A model generated the notes under the pieces. The model ran no database searches. It was not told the origin of the DNA and worked only from the letters and a program-made list of their open reading frames with translations. 64,000 nt of DNA from Kosakonia radicincitans DSM 16656. Its GTDB lineage: Bacteria; Pseudomonadota; Gammaproteobacteria; Enterobacterales; Enterobacteriaceae. Position numbers and translations under genes: made by a program. The DNA is taken from positions 4,030,001-4,094,000 of the forward strand of contig NZ_CP018016.1 in the NCBI RefSeq assembly GCF_000280495.2, given 5' to 3'. Position 1 is the stretch's first letter, and the number at the start of each line of letters is the position of its first letter. Shown here in pieces: positions 18,265 to 26,410 of the stretch.

Positions 18265-18534
18265 ATGCCCGCACTGAAAAAACAGCGCATAGATCTGCGA
18301 CTAACGGATGAGGATAAGAAAATGATCGAAGAAGCGGCGGCAATGACCAATCAGACGGTCACACAGTTTCTGGTTAACAGCGCTTCTGAACGCGCCGCGG
18401 AAGTGATTGAACAGCACCGTCGCCTGATTCTCAGCGAGGAATCATGGAACAGGGTTATGGATGCTATCGAAAACCCACCAGCACCGAATGACAAACTTAA
18501 ACGCGCCGCAAAACGTCTGCAAAACATGGAGTGA
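18265..18534 (+). CDS. DUF1778 (TacA/KacA-type) antitoxin
   Basis: An 89-residue protein with an N-terminal ribbon-helix-helix (KKQRIDLRLTDEDKKMIEEAA, then MTNQTVTQFLVNSASERAAEV) and a C-terminal tail that would wrap the toxin. It neutralises the following GNAT toxin and represses the operon. GGGGAGAGAACCGCT precedes the ATG. The stop lies three bases before the GTG of the toxin. The family assignment is clear. The specific name is left open because TacA, AtaR and KacA are close relatives. Confidence 0.9.
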   Translation: MPALKKQRIDLRLTDEDKKMIEEAAAMTNQTVTQFLVNSASERAAEVIEQHRRLILSEESWNRVMDAIENPPAPNDKLKRAAKRLQNME

Positions 18535-18537
18535 ATC

Positions 18538-19059
18538 GTGGACAACCTGACCATTGAGATGTTCTCAGGAGAGACAGAGTATGAAACAGGAGGTTTTGAT
18601 TGTGGTGAGGTATCGCTCAACGCTTTTTTAACCAACCATCTCAAACGCCAGCATGATGGCAAAATTTTACGTGCCTGGCTCCTTGTAACGAAAACGCCCA
18701 GGCCGCGCATTTTAGGCTATTACACCTTGTCTGGCGGCAGTTTCGAGAAAGAACAACTGCCCACGAAAACACAGCAAAAAAAGGTGCCTTATCACAATGT
18801 CCCCTGCGTCATATTAGGTCGGCTCGCTATTGATAAGTCACTCCAGGGAAACGGCTGGGGAGAAACCCTGGTGGCGCACGCCATGAGGGTGGTTTACAAC
18901 GCTTCACTTACCATCGGCATACATGGGTTATTTGTCGAAGCACTCACTGGCAACGCCAAAAAATTCTATGAAAAGCTGGGCTTCATTCCTTTAGCCGATC
19001 GCAATCAGCATTCGCTGTTCTTTCCAACAAAGTCTATTGAACGCTTGTTCGAAGAGTAA
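18538..19059 (+). CDS. GNAT acetyltransferase toxin (TacT/KacT-type)
   Basis: A 173-residue GNAT protein, probably started at GTG three bases after the antitoxin stop. Toxins of this family acetylate the amino group of charged tRNAs and block translation. Visible parts: FDCGEVSLNAFL at the N-terminus, the core strand VILGRLAIDKSLQGNGWGETLVAHAM holding the acetyl-CoA loop (Q/G-x-x-G-W/G-x), and the closing YEKLGF with the catalytic-type Tyr region. The GTG start is unusual but has support from the spacing. It is in the phage-like patch. Confidence 0.9.
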   Translation: MDNLTIEMFSGETEYETGGFDCGEVSLNAFLTNHLKRQHDGKILRAWLLVTKTPRPRILGYYTLSGGSFEKEQLPTKTQQKKVPYHNVPCVILGRLAIDKSLQGNGWGETLVAHAMRVVYNASLTIGIHGLFVEALTGNAKKFYEKLGFIPLADRNQHSLFFPTKSIERLFEE

Positions 19060-19092
19060 GCCATCTCCAGTGGCGGTGGGTAACGCCGTTCG

Positions 19093-19362
19093 TTAACATA
19101 TCCCCTGCAATATATCCCCTGGCTCCAGGCCCACCAATCTCGCCAGATGCACAAACTCAACCACATCTAACCTTCTTTCACCACTCTCAATTTTGGCGAT
19201 AAAAGATTGCGGGCGACCAAGCGCTTCGGCAAGTTGCGCCTGAGTAACGCCACGTTCTTTACGGGCTTTTTTGAGCACGATGATCACGCGCTGGTACTCT
19301 TCTGAATAGACGGATGCCATTTGCTCCACTCTTTTTTCACTATTGCGAAATCTCATTTTCAT
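19093..19362 (-). CDS. XRE-family helix-turn-helix regulator
   Basis: A small regulator of up to 89 residues. The HTH is clear: KKARKERGVTQAQLAEALGRPQSFIAKIESGERRLDVVEFVHLARLVGLEPGDIL. AAGG six bases before the first ATG supports 19362. An inner ATG at 19320 (MASVYSEEYQ) with GGAG nearby is the alternative and would match typical family length. It stands alone, with no adjacent RelE/HigB-like gene, so its target is unknown. The stop is convergent with the toxin gene. Confidence 0.8.
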   Translation of the reverse strand: MKMRFRNSEKRVEQMASVYSEEYQRVIIVLKKARKERGVTQAQLAEALGRPQSFIAKIESGERRLDVVEFVHLARLVGLEPGDILQGIC

Positions 19363-19570
19363 GAGCGCCTTTTACCCCAAATGAAACAACCAGTCAGAGA
19401 GGCCTCTGTTTTTACCGCGGCGCTTTCTGCGTATTTACGGTAGCTAATCGTTTCTCGCAATGCCTTTCGACCAAAAGGTGTGATCCGCGCAGAATACACC
19501 GCGTAGCCCGCTGGCAATCTCCCCCATCACCAGCAACACTCCTTAAGCCAACAGACAAAAGGAGCGAAAC

Positions 19571-20143
19571 ATGTCGGGTGATTTTTACTGGATCAATGAG
19601 CCGCAACAGTGGCGCGACGCGCAGGGCAAAATTGAGGTGCTCACCGATGGCAACACCGATTTCTGGCGCAAAACCTGGTACGGGTTTGAGCGCTTCAACG
19701 GTCACGGTTATGTGCGTGATGTAGCGGGCGATTTCACCTTTCAGGTGCGGATCCAGGCGCATTTTTCCGCGCTGTACGATCAGGCGGGCGTGCTGTTGGT
19801 GGCGGATGAGCAGAACTGGTTAAAAGCCGGGATTGAGTTTAATGACGGCGCGCCCGCCATCGGCAGCGTACTAACGCAGGGTTTTTCGGACTGGGCGACC
19901 GGTATTTTCACCGGCGACGCGGGGGATTTCTGGCTGCGGCTGAGCCGCAAAGGCGACGCATTGCGCCTGCAATACTCCACCGAGGGACACGTCTGGCCGC
20001 TGCTGCGGCTGTGCCATTTTCCCCATCCGCGCTGTGCGGTCGGCGTGATGTGTTGCACGCCGGAGCGAAGCGGGCTGGCAGTGAGTTTTACTGAAATGGC
20101 GTTAACGCCGCTGCTGGAGAAAGATCTTCACGATCTCAGCTAA
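19571..20143 (+). CDS. DUF1349 (REE1-like, concanavalin-type) protein
   Basis: A 190-residue cytoplasmic protein of the DUF1349 family, a beta-sandwich related to yeast Ree1. The pattern DGNTDFWRKTWYGF, then GDFTFQVRIQAHFSALYDQAGVLLVADEQNWLKAGIEF, is diagnostic. The biochemical function is not established; members have been linked to regulation of enolase in yeast. AAAGGAGCGAAAC gives a strong ribosome site. GC is normal for the chromosome here, marking the right edge of the AT-rich patch. Confidence 0.85.
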   Translation: MSGDFYWINEPQQWRDAQGKIEVLTDGNTDFWRKTWYGFERFNGHGYVRDVAGDFTFQVRIQAHFSALYDQAGVLLVADEQNWLKAGIEFNDGAPAIGSVLTQGFSDWATGIFTGDAGDFWLRLSRKGDALRLQYSTEGHVWPLLRLCHFPHPRCAVGVMCCTPERSGLAVSFTEMALTPLLEKDLHDLS

Positions 20144-20573
20144 TGTTTTGCCCCGCCTTCTCTGCTCACAAAATCCGGCCAGTCAGGTTTCCCTGAATAA
20201 CGTAGCTGGCCGGTAACACGCTTCTCTAAAAAGCACTCAGCGCATCACCTGCCGATGGATAATCAGGTAGCGTTAATCGTTATTTTTATACTGCACCTTA
20301 ATTATATTTCAGTAACGCTACATTGGGTTGTTAGTAATATGTAAAGATGTAGAATATATTTATTACAAGAAATCAAAATCACGAAAATATATTATACAGG
20401 CGATACAGAAAAATACTCCACTGCACATTTAGCCCTTGTATTACATGGCTTTTTTATTCGCTAACCGGGAAGATAATAAAAGCATTTTTTTATTATTTTA
20501 ACCATGAAGATTTCCCTTTAGTCGCCGATAAAAATAACATCACCCCTGGAAATGGAATGTATCTGAGGACGTT
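20144..20573. other. AT-rich intergenic region before the chemoreceptor
   Basis: About 430 bases without a credible gene. The left part has a GCCGG-rich inverted segment after the DUF1349 gene. The right two-thirds are strongly A+T rich. The only clear signal is the FliA-type promoter at 20505-20531. Confidence 0.5.
20505..20531 (+). promoter_or_regulatory. Sigma-28 (FliA) promoter for the chemoreceptor
   Basis: TGAAGATT-N11-GCCGATAA matches the FliA consensus TAAAGTTT-N11-GCCGATAA at six of eight and eight of eight positions. It lies 42 bases before the chemoreceptor ATG, as expected for a class 3 flagellar-regulon gene. Confidence 0.85.
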
Positions 20574-22112
20574 ATGACTATTTTAAAAAAACTGCTATTT
20601 GTTTTTGCCATTACCTTTGTCGCCATGCTTCTGCTCGGCGGCTTGAGTATTCGCGCATTAGACAAAGCTCAAGAACGCTTTGATTATGTTATTGATAATA
20701 GTCTGCCAAGTATCAGTAAACTCAGCGAGGCACTACAGCATCGCGAAGAAGCAAGGCGGCAAATTCTGATGTCATTGCTGATTAATGATGAAGCCGTTTT
20801 TACTAAGCATATGGCGCAGGCGAAAGATGAGTTGAATAAAACCAAAGCGATATTTGAATATTACAAAGCGAATTTAATCAGTGATGATACTGATGCCCGG
20901 CAACTGGCCAGCACACAACAATCCTTTGATGATTATGCGCAGAAATTAGAATCGATGACAGGCGTTTACCACCGTGACGGTATCGAGGCTGCACGGCAGA
21001 TGGTGTCGGATGGTGGAATTATTGCCAAGGCTTCCTCTGCATTAAGTGCGAATATTACGGAAATGTTGAAGCGCAATTATAATATCGCTAAGGAATATGC
21101 GGCTAATAACCATACGCAGTATCAGAATACGTTCTGGTTATTAATTTCAACGATTATCTTTTTATTAGTACTGATTGCCGTATTTGCCTCACTCATTCTT
21201 GGCTATCTGAATAAAGGATTGAAAAACCTACAAACCAGTATGGGCACTATTAGCGAATCACTGGATTTAACCCTGAAAGTGGATCTCGATAAAAAAGATG
21301 AACTGGGCGCGACTGCGGCGAGTTTTAATGGCCTGATGGAAAAAATCCGCAATGTATTGAGTAGCGTGAAAGAGGCCAGCAGTGAAGTCGATACCGCCGC
21401 CAGTGAAATCGCCAAAAGCAACGACGATCTCTCTTCACGCACAGAATCACAGGCGTCCTCGCTGGAACAGACTGCCGCCAGTATGAACCAGCTTTCAGCG
21501 ACGGTGAAACACAATAAGGACAACGCACAGGAGGCGAATGCCTTTATTGGCCGTCTGCAGACGATGATGAACGAAAGTCATCGCGAACTGAGTTCCCTGC
21601 AAAAATCGATCGATGATATTTCCGCTTCATCGGCGAAGATCTCTGAAATCACCGACATTATTGACAGCATAGCTTTCCAGACCAACATTCTGGCGCTCAA
21701 TGCGGCAGTGGAAGCTGCCCGCGCGGGCGAACAGGGTAAAGGCTTTGCCGTTGTGGCGGGCGAAGTGCGTTCGCTGTCGCACCGCTCATCCGTTGCGGCA
21801 CGGGATATTCGCGGGCTGATCGATGAAGCGATTAAGAATGTCAGTGAAGGGGTCAGCTATGCCTCCAGCGTTACTACGCGGATGAATAATGCGCTGGGTG
21901 CAGTGGATGAAACCACATTGCTGATTAATCAGGTGAATAACTCATCCAGCGAGCAGAGCCACGGTATTGAGCAGGTGAATATTGCCGTCAGCCAGATGGA
22001 AGGTAACCTGCAACAGAACGCCGCAATGGTCGAACAGATGGCTACCGCCGCCAATTCGCTCAGCCATCAGGCCGGGAAGCTGCTGAATGATGTGAATGCG
22101 TTCAGGTTGTAG
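20574..22112 (+). CDS. Methyl-accepting chemotaxis protein with four-helix ligand domain
   Basis: Inner-membrane chemoreceptor of 512 residues. TM1 (about 7-29) is followed by a periplasmic helical-bundle ligand domain (about 30-185), TM2 (about 186-208), HAMP, then the signalling coiled coil. The hairpin tip [20 protein letters not shown] is intact, with methylation-type Gln/Glu-Ala/Ser pairs around [12 protein letters not shown]. The C-terminus ends [10 protein letters not shown] and lacks the NWETF pentapeptide that tethers CheR/CheB, so it resembles low-abundance receptors such as Trg or Tap. The ligand cannot be told from sequence. The FliA promoter ties it to motility. Confidence 0.93.
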   Translation: MTILKKLLFVFAITFVAMLLLGGLSIRALDKAQERFDYVIDNSLPSISKLSEALQHREEARRQILMSLLINDEAVFTKHMAQAKDELNKTKAIFEYYKANLISDDTDARQLASTQQSFDDYAQKLESMTGVYHRDGIEAARQMVSDGGIIAKASSALSANITEMLKRNYNIAKEYAANNHTQYQNTFWLLISTIIFLLVLIAVFASLILGYLNKGLKNLQTSMGTISESLDLTLKVDLDKKDELGATAASFNGLMEKIRNVLSSVKEASSEVDTAASEIAKSNDDLSSRTESQASSLEQTAASMNQLSATVKHNKDNAQEANAFIGRLQTMMNESHRELSSLQKSIDDISASSAKISEITDIIDSIAFQTNILALNAAVEAARAGEQGKGFAVVAGEVRSLSHRSSVAARDIRGLIDEAIKNVSEGVSYASSVTTRMNNALGAVDETTLLINQVNNSSSEQSHGIEQVNIAVSQMEGNLQQNAAMVEQMATAANSLSHQAGKLLNDVNAFRL

Positions 22113-22117
22113 CCGAA

Positions 22118-22147
22118 ATGCCGGGTGGCGCTCGCGCTTACCCGGCC
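22118..22147. repeat. REP element after the chemoreceptor gene
   Basis: ATGCCGGGTGGCGC-tcgc-GCTTACCCGGCC is a palindromic REP unit five bases after the stop. Confidence 0.65.
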
Positions 22148-22196
22148 GGTTGTACTCAGAATACGGGGTAACAGCAGTGCAGAAGATCGGGTTACT

Positions 22197-22460
22197 TTAT
22201 TGTCGCGAAGCCACCAGCACCTGCAAGTATTTCAGGCAACTGCCGCCCCATTTCATTTCCATATCGCGGTACAGTTCTTCCGCCAGCCGGTACTCTTCTT
22301 CGCTGAGGGGAGCATCCGCTTCAATGAGGTAATCGCAGATCGTTTCAAAAGCCAGCCCGCTTTCGTTGTAATCCACATAATCGATGGCAAATTGCAACCT
22401 TTCAGCGTCCACGCGCCCGAAAAAGCGCGCGCCAAAGGCTTTCACTCTTACATCCATCAT
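22197..22460 (-). CDS. MafI-family-like immunity protein
   Basis: An 87-residue acidic cytoplasmic protein. The pattern FFGRVDAERLQFAIDYVDYNESGLAFETICDYLIEAD...LSEEEYRLAEELYRDM matches the small helical MafI immunity family, which protects against polymorphic Maf-type toxins. The ATG overlaps the stop of the SdpI-like gene, so both are translated from one mRNA. No cognate toxin is present in the window. Assignment is by pattern recognition and would benefit from a profile search. Confidence 0.6.
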   Translation of the reverse strand: MMDVRVKAFGARFFGRVDAERLQFAIDYVDYNESGLAFETICDYLIEADAPLSEEEYRLAEELYRDMEMKWGGSCLKYLQVLVASRQ

Positions 22461-22786
22461 CGCACTTCTCCGCCTTTATTCGTCACCAGTGCCGCTAACG
22501 CCGGAACCGACACTGCAATCAAAAACAATACAACACTGATAGCCGGGCTCCCCCTCTCGCGCCAGTTGCCGAGCAGCGCCGAGAGCAGAAAAAACGCTGC
22601 GCCGCAAAGCAGCATCGCCACACCAAATACGCGGTTCGCCCGATACCAGGCCGCTTCATCACGCAGCGTAAGCGCCGTGCGCACACCGTAAAAACGGTTC
22701 GGTTTAATGCGCTGCCACGCCAGCGGGATCGCCAGCGCCATCAGAACCAGGCAACCGATGCTCAGGTAAACAAAGGTCTCGTTCAT
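22457..22786 (-). CDS. SdpI-family membrane protein (immunity-like)
   Basis: A 109-residue membrane protein with three hydrophobic segments. The SdpI signature is plain: KPNRFYGVRTALTLRDEAAWYRANRVFG between TM1 and TM2. In Bacillus SdpI confers immunity to the SDP killing peptide and senses it for its repressor SdpR; many other bacteria carry SdpI homologues of unknown role. GGAGCTTCACCC precedes the ATG. Two identical palindromes lie 37-82 bases upstream. It is co-transcribed with the MafI-like gene. Confidence 0.8.
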   Translation of the reverse strand: MNETFVYLSIGCLVLMALAIPLAWQRIKPNRFYGVRTALTLRDEAAWYRANRVFGVAMLLCGAAFFLLSALLGNWRERGSPAISVVLFLIAVSVPALAALVTNKGGEVR

Positions 22787-22822
22787 GGGTGAAGCTCCTT
22801 TCCCATTGCGGGCTTTTATCGT

Positions 22823-22868
22823 TATCCCGACAAAGGGATAAAACCCTTAATATCCCCAGGTCGGGATA
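22823..22868. promoter_or_regulatory. Twin palindromes TATCCC-N6-GGGATA before the SdpI-like gene
   Basis: The same 18-base palindrome occurs twice, at 22823-22840 (spacer gacaaa) and 22851-22868 (spacer caggtc), 28 bases apart start to start. They lie in the promoter region of the minus-strand SdpI-like/MafI-like pair. Such a repeated dyad is what a dimeric repressor would use. The regulator is unknown and no regulator gene is adjacent. Confidence 0.6.
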
Positions 22869-22982
22869 TTGCGCCCTGGATGACGAAATAAGAACCCACA
22901 AATCCTGGTGGGTGAATTTCACAACACGCACGGCTGTCACTGCAGCCGACAGTAGCAGATCGACTGCTGTGCAAGAAAGGCG

Positions 22983-23009
22983 TTGCCGGATGGCGCGCTT
23001 ATCCGGCAA
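22983..23009. repeat. REP element
   Basis: TTGCCGGATGGCGCGCTTATCCGGCAA is a palindromic REP unit just after the stop of the 257-residue membrane protein gene. Confidence 0.65.
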
Positions 23010-23015
23010 ACCGGG

Positions 23016-23789
23016 TTACGCTTGCTGTTCCCGCTGGCGATGAATTCCCATTGCCAGCACCTGCGCCGGGTCAAACAGCGACAGGCTCTCAACCTGCGAT
23101 AACAGCAGCACTTTGCGGAAATCCAGCGCCGGGCGCGGCCCGGAAGCCAGCTCGATATTGTGTTCGGCGTACCACGCGCTGTAGTTGTGCTCGACATGCA
23201 GATCCAGCGTCTTTTCATCGCGATAGCCGCTCAACATCGGGATCAGCACAATGTTGTTCGCATCGCCGCTGTCAAACGTAGCAGTGTGGATCATACCGAT
23301 GTAAATGCGCTGCGACTTAAGCGTTATCCACGCCAGATCGCCCGTTTCCATACATTGATAAATCAGCCCTTCCACGCCGTTGGCGCGTGACAGGTGTTTA
23401 TACAGTTCACGACGCCCGGAGCTGTCCAGCCGCGCGCTGCCGGACCAGTTTGATCGCCAGAGACAAAACAGAACGGCAAAAGCCAGCATAATCACCACCG
23501 GCGCCTGAATGCCTAAAAAGCTCCAGTTCATAAAACTCATGTGCAAGTGATGCTGTTCGGCGCCAAATTCCGCAGGCAGTTGGTTCATCACGGTGGAAGC
23601 GATTAACAGACACAGCCATAGCAGCGCCGTGGCCAGAATGCCCTGCAGGACAAAAACGCAGCCATAAAGCGCCACCAGAAAATAGACATCCCAGCCGAAG
23701 CTACGTTTGAATTTAAAGCGCGTGGAGAGATCGTGCGAGGTATACCAGTAGCCGCAAACCATTAATACCATGAAGATGGCGGTTCCCAT
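23016..23789 (-). CDS. Unknown inner-membrane protein with cytoplasmic beta domain
   Basis: A 257-residue protein not assigned to a named gene. Four hydrophobic segments occupy the first 110 residues (FMVLMVCGYWY, a double segment VYFLVALYGCVFVLQGILATALLWLCLLIA, and VVIMLAFAVLFCLW). The rest is soluble. It includes GDLAWITLKSQRIYIGMI and VLIPMLSGYRDEKTLDLHVEHNY, a pattern I associate with uncharacterised membrane proteins having an SH3-like cytoplasmic domain. GAAGAGGGCGTAAAT precedes the ATG, three bases after the stop of the 65-residue partner. No function can be given. Confidence 0.75.
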   Translation of the reverse strand: MGTAIFMVLMVCGYWYTSHDLSTRFKFKRSFGWDVYFLVALYGCVFVLQGILATALLWLCLLIASTVMNQLPAEFGAEQHHLHMSFMNWSFLGIQAPVVIMLAFAVLFCLWRSNWSGSARLDSSGRRELYKHLSRANGVEGLIYQCMETGDLAWITLKSQRIYIGMIHTATFDSGDANNIVLIPMLSGYRDEKTLDLHVEHNYSAWYAEHNIELASGPRPALDFRKVLLLSQVESLSLFDPAQVLAMGIHRQREQQA

Positions 23790-23791
23790 AT

Positions 23792-23989
23792 TTACGCCCT
23801 CTTCAATGCGTCAACATGACGTTTAAAATCGTCCTGCACCTGCTGACAGTGAATATTCACCGAGGTATTACCGTCGGCATCAACAACAATACGATCGCCA
23901 TCTTCAATCGAATCCTGGATCTCGCTATGGCTCATCACCTGCAATAACCGATCGGGACTGGCAAACAACGAATACAACATTTTTTTCAT
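23792..23989 (-). CDS. Unknown 65-residue partner of the membrane protein
   Basis: A small soluble protein starting MKKMLYSLFASPDRLLQVM, with an acidic middle (DSIEDGDRIVVDADGNTSVNIHC) and a helical basic tail (QVQDDFKRHVDALKRA). GGAGGTGATGA gives a strong ribosome site. Its stop is two bases before the next ATG, so the pair is a translationally linked unit. I do not recognise the family. Confidence 0.65.
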   Translation of the reverse strand: MKKMLYSLFASPDRLLQVMSHSEIQDSIEDGDRIVVDADGNTSVNIHCQQVQDDFKRHVDALKRA

Positions 23990-24167
23990 TCATCACCTCC
24001 GCAGTCAGTATAGAAACCGACTGCGGATTATGTGTTTTTTTATCCGAACAGAAGCAAATAGGGCGTGATGAATGACCAGCAGTGCGCCGGACGCTTACGC
24101 CATGAATAGCGGATTAACATCGCCGATGTGCGAAGTAGGGGTGCAAATTCAATAGCCGCTTTTTGAA

Positions 24168-24197
24168 ATAAAAAACCGGAGGACGCTCCCCTCCGGT
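24168..24197 (-). terminator. Rho-independent terminator of the yia operon
   Basis: Read on the minus strand, ACCGGAGG-ggagcgt-CCTCCGGT is followed by TTTTTATTTC, eight bases after the sgbE stop. It closes the long yiaK-to-sgbE transcript. Confidence 0.9.
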
Positions 24198-24204
24198 CTG
24201 CCAT

Positions 24205-24900
24205 TTACTGGCCGTAATAGGCGTGCGAACCGTGCTTACGCAGATAGTGTTTGTCCATCAATGCCTGCTGCATATCCGCAAGCTGCGGGGACAGTTGGCG
24301 TGAGAACAGCCCCATGTAAGCGCACTCCTCCAGCACCACCGCGTTATGCACTGCATCCGCCGCGTTTTTGCCCCACGCAAACGGGCCGTGCGAATGCACC
24401 AGCACCGCCGGGATCTGCATCGGGTCAATATCGCGCTGTTCAAAGGTTTTGATGATCACTTCCCCGGTTTCATACTCATATTCGCCGTTGATCTCCTCTT
24501 CGGTCATCAGCCGCGTACAGGGAATAGCGCCATAGAAGTAATCGGCGTGCGTGGTGCCCCATGCCGGCAGATCCAGCCCGGCCTGCGACCAGATAGTGGC
24601 ATGGCGCGAATGCGTATGCACAATGCCGCCAATCTGCGGGAAACGGCGGTACAACGCCAGGTGCGTCGGCGTATCGGACGACGGTTTTTTGCTCCCCTCC
24701 ACCACGCGCCCGCTGGCAATCTCCACCACTACCATATCGTCGGCAGTCATCACCTCATATTCCACGCCAGACGGTTTGATCACCATCAACGTGCGCGTGT
24801 CGTCCACGGCGCTGACATTGCCCCAGGTAAAGGTCACCAGATGATGAGCGGGCAGCGCCAGGTTGGCGGCCAGCACCTCGGCTTTCAGTTGTTCTAACAT
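24205..24900 (-). CDS. sgbE: L-ribulose-5-phosphate 4-epimerase SgbE (YiaS)
   Basis: Zinc-dependent class II aldolase-family epimerase of 231 residues. It converts L-ribulose-5-phosphate to D-xylulose-5-phosphate, delivering carbon to the pentose phosphate pathway. Motifs: TWGNVSAVD (phosphate loop), [25 protein letters not shown] (metal histidines) and [10 protein letters not shown]. The ATG overlaps the sgbU stop by seven bases. It is the last gene of the yia operon. It is very similar to AraD and UlaF, but position decides the name. Confidence 0.93.
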   Translation of the reverse strand: MLEQLKAEVLAANLALPAHHLVTFTWGNVSAVDDTRTLMVIKPSGVEYEVMTADDMVVVEIASGRVVEGSKKPSSDTPTHLALYRRFPQIGGIVHTHSRHATIWSQAGLDLPAWGTTHADYFYGAIPCTRLMTEEEINGEYEYETGEVIIKTFEQRDIDPMQIPAVLVHSHGPFAWGKNAADAVHNAVVLEECAYMGLFSRQLSPQLADMQQALMDKHYLRKHGSHAYYGQ

Positions 24901-25754
24901 GCGAATCCTCCTTCCTGCATACGCGCTTCAATCCAGCGCCGCGCCTGAATAATCTCCAGCACCGGCTCTTTGGCTTTTTCGGTCCACATCTCAATCAAAA
25001 ATGCGCCGCGGTAGTTCAGTTGTTGCAGCGTGCGGAACACGCCGACAAAGTCGACGCAGCCTTCACCAAACGGCACATCACGAAACTGGCCGGGGCTGTC
25101 ATCAGTCACCGGCTGTGTGTCTTTCAGGTGAATGGCGGCAATACGGTCGATACCCAGCGACAGTTCGGCACTGACATCGTTGCCCCACGCGCTGAGGTTG
25201 CCGACATCCGGATAGACGCTGAACCACGGCGACGCGAGCATCTCATCCCACTTTTTCCACTTACTGATCGAGTTCATAAAGGCGGTATCCATGATCTCGA
25301 CCGCCAGCATCACTTGCGCGGCGGCGGCCTGTTCCACCGCCCACGCCAGCCCTTCGGCAAAACGCTGCTGCGTGCCTTCGTCATGCTCTTCGTAATAGAC
25401 GTCGTAACCGGCAAGCTGAATGGTGCGAATACCCAGATCGCGCGCCAGACGAATCGCTTTGCGCATGATGTCGCGCGCCCGCTCGCGCACCGCTTCATCG
25501 CGGCTGCCAAACGGAAAACGCCGGTGCGCAGAGAGGCACATCGAAGGAATTGCCACGCCGGTTTCCAGCATCGCTTCCACCAGCGATGCCCGCTGCGCAG
25601 TGCTCCACTCCAGCCGTGATAAGCGCTCATCGGTTTCATCCACTGACATTTCGACAAAATCGAAACCGCAGCTTTTCGCCAGCACCAGCCTCTCCGGCCA
25701 GCTCAGCTCTTTCGCCAGCGCTTTTTCATAGATGCCTAACGGATGCGTACGCAT
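24894..25754 (-). CDS. sgbU: L-xylulose-5-phosphate 3-epimerase SgbU (YiaR)
   Basis: TIM-barrel sugar-phosphate epimerase of 286 residues that interconverts L-xylulose-5-phosphate and L-ribulose-5-phosphate. The N-terminus [19 protein letters not shown] and the stretch [20 protein letters not shown] are characteristic of the UlaE/SgbU family. Metal ligands are expected at the Glu of AVEIMDTAF, the Asp of [11 protein letters not shown] and the Glu of LIEMWTEK. It shares one base with the sgbH stop and overlaps sgbE, so translation is coupled along the operon. Confidence 0.93.
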   Translation of the reverse strand: MRTHPLGIYEKALAKELSWPERLVLAKSCGFDFVEMSVDETDERLSRLEWSTAQRASLVEAMLETGVAIPSMCLSAHRRFPFGSRDEAVRERARDIMRKAIRLARDLGIRTIQLAGYDVYYEEHDEGTQQRFAEGLAWAVEQAAAAQVMLAVEIMDTAFMNSISKWKKWDEMLASPWFSVYPDVGNLSAWGNDVSAELSLGIDRIAAIHLKDTQPVTDDSPGQFRDVPFGEGCVDFVGVFRTLQQLNYRGAFLIEMWTEKAKEPVLEIIQARRWIEARMQEGGFAC

Positions 25755-26410
25755 TAGTTATCTCCCCAGATGGCGCGAATTTGCGCGTGGAAATCGCTCG
25801 CGGTCTGTGCCGGATCCGCCGCGCCGGAAAGCGCACGCCCGGCAATAAAGGCTTTGACGTTAATATCTTTAAACAGCGGCAGATCGGCAGGCTGCAGGCC
25901 ACCAGTCACCGACAGTTCAAGGCCGATATCCGACAGCGCTTTCATCCGCGCCAGATCGGCCTCGCCCCACTGCTGGCCGCTGGCCTGCGCATCGCGTCCA
26001 CGGTGGTAAATCGCCTGACGCACGCCAATGCGGTACCAGTCTCGGGCATCATCAAACGTCCAGTTGCCGAACAGTTCGATCTGAATTTCGCCGTTATGCG
26101 CCTGCGCCACGGCGTGGCCTTTCTCAATGGTCGCCAGCGGCGCAGCGCAGATAATGGTCATCCAGTTCGCGCCCGCGCCCAACGCCTGTTGCGCCAGTGT
26201 TTCTCCGGCATCGGCCACTTTCCAGTCGGCAACGATAATCTTCTCCGGGCACTGCGCACGCAGGGCGCGTACGGCGTTTAGCCCCTCGCTAAGGCACAAA
26301 ATGGTGCCGGCTTCGACGATGTCCACGTGATCCTGTAACAACGCCACATCGCGCCGGGCAGCCGCAAGGCTGGTATGGTCGAGCGCCAGTTGCAGTAATG
26401 GTCGGCTCAT
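25754..26410 (-). CDS. sgbH: 3-keto-L-gulonate-6-phosphate decarboxylase SgbH (YiaQ)
   Basis: Magnesium-dependent decarboxylase of the OMP decarboxylase suprafamily, 218 residues. It turns 3-keto-L-gulonate-6-phosphate into L-xylulose-5-phosphate and CO2. The N-terminus [18 protein letters not shown] and [17 protein letters not shown] (the Asp/Lys catalytic strand, here ADWKVAD in place of the usual DxKxxD) are visible, as is [14 protein letters not shown] with IAGRALSGA at the phosphate site. Its ATG overlaps the lyxK stop (ATGA). Confidence 0.93.
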   Translation of the reverse strand: MSRPLLQLALDHTSLAAARRDVALLQDHVDIVEAGTILCLSEGLNAVRALRAQCPEKIIVADWKVADAGETLAQQALGAGANWMTIICAAPLATIEKGHAVAQAHNGEIQIELFGNWTFDDARDWYRIGVRQAIYHRGRDAQASGQQWGEADLARMKALSDIGLELSVTGGLQPADLPLFKDINVKAFIAGRALSGAADPAQTASDFHAQIRAIWGDN

